Of a stretch of DNA of 9,401 nt, positions 5,126-9,401 are shown one piece after another. Every line of letters begins with the position of its first letter. Positions within the stretch are counted from its first letter, which is position 1. The notes under the pieces were generated by a model that ran no database searches, had not been told where the DNA came from, and saw only the letters and a program-made list of their open reading frames with translations. The stretch is taken from positions 1 through 9,401 of the forward strand of contig CAJUEI010000154.1 of assembly GCA_910585255.1 (NCBI GenBank), read 5' to 3'. The DNA comes from an uncultured Lachnospiraceae bacterium (GTDB taxonomy: Bacteria > Bacillota > Clostridia > Lachnospirales > Lachnospiraceae). The translations under genes were made by a program, and so were the position numbers.

Positions 5126-5920
5126 ATGGGAAAACTAAGGCGGCAGATTTGGTATGATATACAGGCAGGAACACTTCAGATATGGTATTATTATTTGATT
5201 TATCTGGTGGCAGTGATTTTTGTAACAGAGTCGATCTATTCTAAAATGGCATGGTTAGACTGTATCAGCGGGTATTTTCGGGGAATCATAGAGGCCAGCC
5301 GTATGGAGCAGGTACAGAGTTTTCGTATTCCGATTGAGTGGTTTTTATTTCATATTGGTTATCTGTTTTTTGCGGTGCGTTATCCTTTTGAGGACTATGC
5401 CAAACGGGGCTATCAATTTTTGATTCGCTCTGAAAGTAAAGGAATTTGGTGGTTAAGCAAATCTCTTTGGGTAATTGGAACAGCAGTGGGATATTGTCTG
5501 CTTTTTTATATAACAACGTTTCTCTGGAGTCAACTGTTAGGAAGAGAGATTGTCTGGCAGCAGAGCGACAGATGGGGATTTGCTTTAGGAAGCTATGCAA
5601 AAGGAAAGGTGATCTGGCTTTTGTTTGGGATTCCTATATTGGTTTCAACAGCACTTTCTGCTTTTGTATTGTTTCTCTCTTTTTTCTGGAATCAGGCAGG
5701 GGCAGTAATAGGAATGATAACGGTTATAACGGCATCGGCATATTGGAAGCATCCTTGGTTAATTGGAAATTATACCATGTTATATCGATATGATTTTATA
5801 GCGGATAAGTGGGAAAAACAGCTTTTCTATGGGACGGTTATCTGTATTATACTGACAGTATTGTGCTGTCTGCTGGGATACGTTCATTTTTGCAGAAGAG
5901 AATGGATAAAAAAAGAATAA
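5126..5920 (+). CDS. ABC-2-like transporter permease 2 (264 aa)
   Basis: The start is ATG 5126 after AAAGGA. Six likely membrane helices lie at about 18-34, 69-84, 111-135, 161-187, 190-208 and 233-254. Before helix 3 sits GYQFLIRSESKGIWWLSK with R101, aligned with the same position in permease 1. The two proteins have almost the same length and topology but low sequence similarity, which suggests an old duplication and a heterodimeric pore. The gene lies 43 bp after permease 1 and 35 bp before the ATPase. Near its 3' end a 14-bp sequence, CAGAAGAGAATGGA, occurs at 5893 and again at 5925, a trace of a small local duplication. Confidence 0.8.
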   Translation: MGKLRRQIWYDIQAGTLQIWYYYLIYLVAVIFVTESIYSKMAWLDCISGYFRGIIEASRMEQVQSFRIPIEWFLFHIGYLFFAVRYPFEDYAKRGYQFLIRSESKGIWWLSKSLWVIGTAVGYCLLFYITTFLWSQLLGREIVWQQSDRWGFALGSYAKGKVIWLLFGIPILVSTALSAFVLFLSFFWNQAGAVIGMITVITASAYWKHPWLIGNYTMLYRYDFIADKWEKQLFYGTVICIILTVLCCLLGYVHFCRREWIKKE

Positions 5921-5955
5921 AAAACAGAAGAGAATGGAATAAGAGAGGGGAAATT

Positions 5956-6597
5956 ATGTATATAGAGGTTAAAAATCTAACAAAAAGGATAGAAAGTATC
6001 ACAATATTAGATTCGATTAATCTGCAGTTTGACCAGGGACGGATTTACGGATTAAAAGGGAAAAACGGTTCTGGAAAAACGATGCTGATTAAGGCGATTT
6101 GTGGTTTGATTCGCCCAAGCCAAGGGGAAATTATAGTGGATGGAATGACGCTTGGAAGAAATCAGGAATTTCCGAAAAGTGTGGGAGTATTAATTGAAAA
6201 TCCGGGATTTATTGATCATTACAGTGGATATAAAAATCTGAAACTTTTGGCTGATATAAAAGGAGAAATTGGGGAAGACGAGATTCGAACCGTGATGAAG
6301 GAGTTGGGGTTAGATCCAGATGAAAAAAAGCGGGTAAAAAAATATTCTCTTGGGATGAAACAGAAATTGGGAATCGCTGCGGCTGTGATGGAACATCCCA
6401 AATTAATTCTTCTAGATGAACCAACTAATGCATTAGATACGGAAAGTGTAGAAAAGTTTAATGATTTGATTCAAAAAGAAAAAAAGAGAAATGCGGTTAT
6501 CTTAATTGCATCTCATGATACAGAAGAATTAAAAGGAATAGCCGATCAGATTTTTGTAATAGAGAATGGAAGAATAAAGAAGGAGGAGCAGTTGTGA
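5956..6597 (+). CDS. ABC transporter ATP-binding protein (213 aa)
   Basis: The frame is open from 5809, but ATG 5956 is the better start: it follows AGAGGGG at 5 nt and gives MYIEVKNLTKRI, the usual first strand of an ABC ATPase. Walker A is GKNGSGKT (residues 35-42), the signature is YSLGMKQ (130-136), Walker B is LILLDEP (150-156), the D-loop is NALD (158-161) and the H-loop histidine is H187. The Q-loop position reads IENPGF, with Glu instead of Gln; this is common in the BcrA/lantibiotic-immunity-like branch of exporters. At 213 aa it lacks the C-terminal extension of many relatives. It should energise the two permeases. Its stop overlaps the next gene's GTG by 4 bp. Confidence 0.92.
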   Translation: MYIEVKNLTKRIESITILDSINLQFDQGRIYGLKGKNGSGKTMLIKAICGLIRPSQGEIIVDGMTLGRNQEFPKSVGVLIENPGFIDHYSGYKNLKLLADIKGEIGEDEIRTVMKELGLDPDEKKRVKKYSLGMKQKLGIAAAVMEHPKLILLDEPTNALDTESVEKFNDLIQKEKKRNAVILIASHDTEELKGIADQIFVIENGRIKKEEQL

Positions 6598-7148
6598 AAC
6601 AAAAGAAAAAAGGTTATCTATACGGGATAGTTGTTTTGGTGCTGCTGATTCCTTCTATTTGGAAAATTTATCAGGTAAATGCGGCATTTCCTCCGGCGGA
6701 GAAAGTCTATGTAGAATTTGGAGAAACTTATCCGATGGAAGAAGATTTTTTGGTTCAGGTTCAGTCAGCAGAACTGCTTGACTTGCAGCAGTTAGAGGAA
6801 CGGTATGGGGAATATATCAGTTGGGCAGAAGGGCATGACTACAAAGGAATTATTGTGAAGATAAAAATAAAAAATATTGGGAAAGAAACAAAAAAATTTG
6901 AAATGTATAAGTTTTATATAGAGACAGATAGCTATTATGATAATGGAATGGATCGGGATATGTATTTGCTGGAAAATCCAGATGGATTTGTGATGAATAT
7001 AAAAGGAGGAGAAGAGAAAGAAGTTTCTTTAGCATATTCTATGTGGGATAATCATTTTTCAAAGAAAAATTGGGAGAATATCAATCAAGTAGAATTTTAT
7101 CTGGTCAATGAACGATATCCTAAAAAAGTGTATTGGAAAACACGATAA
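6594..7148 (+). CDS. membrane-anchored single-domain accessory protein (184 aa)
   Basis: The start is GTG 6594, overlapping the ATPase stop, with AGGAGG eight bases upstream. A basic n-region and one helix (residues 8-26) anchor a ~155-residue extracellular part. Its order of motifs, DFLVQVQSAELLDLQ, DYKGIIVKIKIKNIGKE, KGGEEKEVSLAYSM and QVEFYLVNE, parallels each unit of the 692-aa protein (DDWIYQVQEAYITKQ, DYSYVAVKIKVKRVAKE, IGEELETE, KNYYIL). It therefore seems to carry one divergent copy of that domain. The strand VKIKIKNIGKETKKFEMYKF resembles the Ig-like core of DUF4352/DUF5027-type proteins. There is no lipobox cysteine. A role in immunity or substrate handling next to the exporter is inferred only from context. 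It is the last gene of the operon. Confidence 0.78.
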   Translation: MKQKKKGYLYGIVVLVLLIPSIWKIYQVNAAFPPAEKVYVEFGETYPMEEDFLVQVQSAELLDLQQLEERYGEYISWAEGHDYKGIIVKIKIKNIGKETKKFEMYKFYIETDSYYDNGMDRDMYLLENPDGFVMNIKGGEEKEVSLAYSMWDNHFSKKNWENINQVEFYLVNERYPKKVYWKTR

Positions 7149-7164
7149 GATTAGGACAAAATAG

Positions 7165-7198
7165 AAGACAGCAGCAGGAAATACTGTCGCTGTCTTTT
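7165..7198 (+). terminator. terminator closing the transporter operon
   Basis: AAGACAGC pairs with GCTGTCTT, with a further inner CAG/CTG pairing, followed by a short T run (TCTTTT). It lies between convergent genes; on the opposite strand the T run is weaker, but the hairpin may also slow transcription of the Rpn gene. Confidence 0.7.
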
Positions 7199-7210
7199 GC
7201 TTAAAAGAAT

Positions 7211-7576
7211 TTAAGATAAATGAGAATCCGCAGCAAATGTTTGATAATATTGTTCGGACTGTTCTTCTGTTAGATTAAAAAGCTGCTGAAGTTTTATTAA
7301 AATCTTTTCCTTTGGAAGATGATCGCTTAAATAATCTAGAGTGATAATTTTTATAGCCTGCTGCATACCTTGCTGTACTCCCTGTTGTATACCCTGCTGT
7401 ATACCCTGCTGCATACCCTGCTGTATACCCTTTTGTTCTGACTCATACATAAGCTGGTTATAATCTCGAATTGCTTTTTCTCTTGCTTCATATTCAAGCC
7501 GTTTTTCTTTATCTTGACTGATGATCTGTAACTGCTGATAAGCATGGTTGATATATGTGTTTTTTTCTGCTAACAT
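7211..7576 (-). CDS. possible internal translation product of the Rpn gene (RpnS-like, 121 aa)
   Basis: In frame inside the nuclease gene, ATG 7576-7574 (Met187) is preceded by a perfect AAGGAGG at 7585-7591 with an 8-nt spacer. This is at least as good as the gene's own start. The product would be the C-terminal 121 residues including the GxQQ repeat, without the nuclease core. Published work on Rpn proteins describes a small in-frame C-terminal product acting as antitoxin. The caveat is that KKEEFEM is a common sequence in the family and its codons naturally spell AAGGAGG. Confidence 0.4.
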   Translation of the reverse strand: MLAEKNTYINHAYQQLQIISQDKEKRLEYEAREKAIRDYNQLMYESEQKGIQQGMQQGIQQGIQQGVQQGMQQAIKIITLDYLSDHLPKEKILIKLQQLFNLTEEQSEQYYQTFAADSHLS

Positions 7577-8134
7577 CTCAAATTCCTCCTTTTTTTCTGC
7601 ATTGATAAATTTTGCCCACAATAAAAGAGCTTGATTTTCGTCTTTCCATTCTTTTGGCAGCTTAGGAAGTTCAATTACATGGAATTCCATTTTATCAGTA
7701 TAGATAGTATGACGTTTTTCTTCCATAATACGAAAACAGGAATAAAATTCAGGTTCTTTAGGAAAGAGAGTAAAATTTAAAATACTAATGCTGACACATT
7801 TTTTAAATACATCATAGCTTTGTCCTTCATGAATTTGTTCTGTAAATATTTTGGACAAATAAAATAGAGAACGTTCTGCCCATACCTTTAATTCGGAAAG
7901 TTGAATTTCAATATTAATTTCAGTATGATCGTTCATTAAAATCCGAACATCTAAGATACCCTGTTTTTCATCTGTGTGCAGTTTCCGAAGGTTTGTGTTT
8001 AAAATACGGGTCTCTTTTATTTCGCTTGGATCAAGTTTTAAGACAGCAGATAAGAAACCAATGCGGGAAAGCGGATCTGCCATAATTTCTTTAAAAGCAA
8101 AATCGACTTTGGGTTTCATTAGAAAATCGTTCAT
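7211..8134 (-). CDS. Rpn-family recombination-promoting nuclease / PD-(D/E)XK transposase-like protein (307 aa)
   Basis: The start is ATG 8134, five bases after AAGGAGG. The N-terminal part has the family layout: MKPKVDFAFKEIMADP, then ILDVRI with D62 and NIEIQ with E76-x-Q78, matching the D...(E)xQ/K active site of PD-(D/E)XK nucleases. After the nuclease come FPKEPEFYSCF, IELPKLPKEW and LLLWAKFINAEKKEEFEML, all typical of full-length Clostridia members. The C-terminal region has a helical domain, a six-fold GxQQ repeat and a final LPKEKI-type helix domain. Rpn proteins are DNA endonucleases linked to horizontal gene transfer and phage defence. Length and motifs look intact. It is transcribed alone, convergent with the transporter operon, from the promoter at 8219-8247. 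Confidence 0.92.
   Translation of the reverse strand: MNDFLMKPKVDFAFKEIMADPLSRIGFLSAVLKLDPSEIKETRILNTNLRKLHTDEKQGILDVRILMNDHTEINIEIQLSELKVWAERSLFYLSKIFTEQIHEGQSYDVFKKCVSISILNFTLFPKEPEFYSCFRIMEEKRHTIYTDKMEFHVIELPKLPKEWKDENQALLLWAKFINAEKKEEFEMLAEKNTYINHAYQQLQIISQDKEKRLEYEAREKAIRDYNQLMYESEQKGIQQGMQQGIQQGIQQGVQQGMQQAIKIITLDYLSDHLPKEKILIKLQQLFNLTEEQSEQYYQTFAADSHLS
7357..7428 (-). repeat. six 12-bp tandem repeats inside the Rpn gene
   Basis: Six units of about CCTGCTGTATAC (plus-strand reading) encode GIQQ, GMQQ or GVQQ on the minus strand. The second unit is the most diverged. The length is a multiple of three, so changes in copy number keep the frame. Confidence 0.9.
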
Positions 8135-8218
8135 AAATACCTCCTTTTTATATAAATAGATTTTACCGATAATAAAATGATGTAATTTTTTTATTTACAA
8201 TAATTTATTGATAAGAAT

Positions 8219-8247
8219 ATTATATCAGGTTATATCAACGATTACAA
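8219..8247 (-). promoter_or_regulatory. promoter of the Rpn gene
   Basis: On the minus strand the -35 is TTGTAA (8242-8247), the spacer is 17 bp and the -10 is TATAAT (8219-8224) with an extended TG. This is the best promoter in the window. Transcription would start near 8212, giving a leader of about 78 nt. Two copies of TTATATCA (8220-8227 and 8230-8237), one helical turn apart, cover the spacer and could bind a regulator. Confidence 0.7.
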
Positions 8248-8400
8248 CTCAAATTTTAAGAATAATTTATTATTTTTCTTTTTTTATAAGAATCAGATAG
8301 AAGTTAAGAAAGAAAGTATAGTATAAAAATTACAAGTAGAAGCAATATAAAAAGTTTAAAATTCAAAATAAATAGAAAATACGAAAAGGAGAAAAGAAAA

Positions 8401-9129
8401 ATGAAAAAATATTTTCCTAATGTTATTGGGTTTGGTGGTCTTTTTATGGGAATTGTTTTTTATTTACTTTGTAAAAAAATTTATAGAAATATATATTTTG
8501 AGAGAGGGCTCTGCAGATTAGATTATGGTGTATTTATTATGAAGCCGCTGCATTATACGTTGCTTATGATGTTTCCCTTGTTTTTTACGGTTTATCTAAT
8601 GCATCGGCACGAATTTTCTTATTCTTTTGTAATTCGCTGCGGTTCTTGGCGGCAGCTTCTTTCTCGGCAGATAAAGACAAATATGATAAGTTCTTTTTTT
8701 TATGCTGCTTTTTTTGTAGGTTTTATTTTTCTGGCAGATAGAAAAATTCCGTTTTATAATTGGAATATACAAGGCAGCTATTATTTTTCTCAAAATCATT
8801 TTATATTATCGCTTCCAGCAGCAGAAGTTGTCTGCTATTTATTTTTAATCTGCGGAGTTCGAAATTTTATAATAGAGGGTATTTTATTATTTTCCCTATG
8901 GAATCATTCTTTTTTACAAGGAATAGGATGTATCTGCGGCATCAGTTGTTTTGAAATTGCACAGCAAAAATATAAAATATTTTATCGGTTGATTTCATTT
9001 GATTATACTCTATGGGCAAATCAAAATGAGAGATTAGAATTGCTGCTTGCCGTGTTCTTTTATATTTTTATTGGGTATCTGTTATTTCGATCTTGTATCA
9101 ATAAAAAAGAAATAATAAAGGTAGAATAA
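8401..9129 (+). CDS. six-helix membrane protein, ABC-2 permease-like (242 aa)
   Basis: ATG 8401 lies 9 nt after GGAG. Hydrophobic segments at about 8-25, 50-67, 93-112, 138-155, 158-184 and 213-230 give six likely helices. Before helix 3 it has SYSFVIRCGSWRQLLSRQ, parallel to the R101-containing stretches of the two permeases at 4291 and 5126; I take this as a sign of the same broad family, although overall similarity is low. The seven cysteines are many for a protein of this size. A possible -10 (TATAGT or TATAAA near 8317-8327) lies upstream, but no -35 is convincing. It begins a new rightward unit after the divergent Rpn gene. The following gene is cut by the window end, so a cognate ATPase cannot be seen. 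Function is otherwise unknown. Confidence 0.7.
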   Translation: MKKYFPNVIGFGGLFMGIVFYLLCKKIYRNIYFERGLCRLDYGVFIMKPLHYTLLMMFPLFFTVYLMHRHEFSYSFVIRCGSWRQLLSRQIKTNMISSFFYAAFFVGFIFLADRKIPFYNWNIQGSYYFSQNHFILSLPAAEVVCYLFLICGVRNFIIEGILLFSLWNHSFLQGIGCICGISCFEIAQQKYKIFYRLISFDYTLWANQNERLELLLAVFFYIFIGYLLFRSCINKKEIIKVE

Positions 9130-9185
9130 CATCATCAAATTTTAAAGATAAAAAACAGAATAGATCGAAAAGATTTTTTGCAAAT

Positions 9186-9215
9186 AAGGACGTAAAAAAA
9201 GATAATAGCGTCCTT
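9186..9215. other. stem-loop in the A-rich gap after the membrane protein
   Basis: AAGGACG (9186-9192) pairs with CGTCCTT (9209-9215) around a 16-nt A-rich loop. No T run follows on the plus strand, so it is not a standard terminator for the gene at 8401. The rest of 9130-9371 is A-rich with long A runs and holds no gene with a start codon. Confidence 0.4.
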
Positions 9216-9371
9216 GTAAAAAGTAAAAAAAATTTTTATAATAAAAAGCAGATAAGAGTTAAGAATAACAAAACAGAGCGGGCAGCAAAAATAGAACGAA
9301 ATAAAGGAATACATAAAAAAGAACGAAAAATAAAAAAAAAAATAATAAATAAAAGATAGGAGAAAAAAGAA

Positions 9372-9401
9372 ATGTATGATTTAAAACAGGGTTATGAGAC
9401 A
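9372..9401 (+). CDS. start of a gene cut by the window end
   Basis: ATG 9372 follows AGGAG at about 8-9 nt and opens MYDLKQGYET up to the last base. Ten codons are too few for a family call. The ribosome binding site and the layout support a real start in the same direction as the membrane protein upstream. Confidence 0.5.
   Translation, partial: MYDLKQGYET

Noticed and set aside
5286..5793. Open frames on both strands within permease 2 (5286-5600 minus, 5446-5793 plus)
   Set aside because: These are shadow frames within a well-supported membrane protein gene and have no supporting signals.
5893..5938. CAGAAGAGAATGGA occurring twice, 32 bp apart
   Set aside because: It is a small local duplication at the permease/ATPase junction with no evident function. 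It is noted in the permease entry only.
5809..5955. 49-codon N-terminal extension of the ATPase
   Set aside because: It overlaps the end of permease 2. ATG 5956 has a good ribosome binding site and gives the standard first strand of ABC ATPases.
6209..7035. Leftward frames under the ATPase and the 184-aa protein
   Set aside because: They are shadows with low-complexity Leu/Ser/Phe translations and no ribosome binding sites.
7357..7428. CRISPR-like repeat array
   Set aside because: The units are 12 bp, contiguous and in frame with a protein. There are no spacers.
8317..8327. Rightward promoter for the 8401 gene (TATAGTATAAA)
   Set aside because: The -10-like sequence is plausible, but no -35 was found at 16-18 bp in this AT-rich DNA, so it is mentioned only in the gene entry.
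8596..8954. Open frames on both strands within the 8401 gene
   Set aside because: They are shadow frames of the membrane protein and have no initiation signals.

Overview
The window is AT-rich, with strong AAGGAGG-type ribosome binding sites, closely packed genes and a full-length Rpn/PD-(D/E)XK transposase-like protein. Together these suggest a low-GC gut Clostridia chromosome, most likely Lachnospiraceae. That is a judgement from style and gene families, not from a marker gene. The main content is an accessory locus for small secreted proteins and their export or immunity machinery.

Left part (1-1708). The end of a rightward gene (1-258) looks like the last helices of a TPR-type HTH regulator. 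It converges, with a 4-bp overlap, on a 51-codon leftward gene (255-410) for a small peptide with a clear signal sequence and an excellent ribosome binding site. That peptide gene diverges from a secreted cell-wall-binding-repeat protein (677-1144). Between them lies a 56-bp inverted repeat flanked by outward-facing promoters. The whole ~209-bp control region (432-640) is duplicated at 1400-1608, where it drives a second small secreted protein (1709-2170). The arrangement resembles a peptide/regulator (RRNPP-like) switch that controls two secreted proteins, but the regulator assignment and the regulatory link are inference.

Middle part (1709-7148). The second secreted protein ends at a rho-independent terminator just 12 bp before a tight five-gene operon. 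The operon encodes a 692-aa membrane-anchored protein with three tandem copies of an extracellular domain, two six-helix ABC-2-like permeases, an ABC ATPase, and a 184-aa membrane-anchored protein that seems to carry a single copy of the same domain. Small secreted protein, ABC transporter and surface-anchored accessory proteins together suggest a bacteriocin-like or secreted-peptide export/self-protection system. Read-through of the terminator probably sets a high ratio of secreted protein to transporter.

Right part (7149-9401). A terminator closes the operon. A leftward Rpn-family nuclease gene follows, with a (GxQQ)n repeat and a strong internal Shine-Dalgarno/ATG that could make a C-terminal small protein. 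This matches the intragenic antitoxin known for Rpn proteins. A rightward six-helix membrane protein related in layout to the two permeases comes next, then an A-rich gap and the first ten codons of another gene. No tRNA, rRNA, CRISPR array or insertion-sequence ends were seen.
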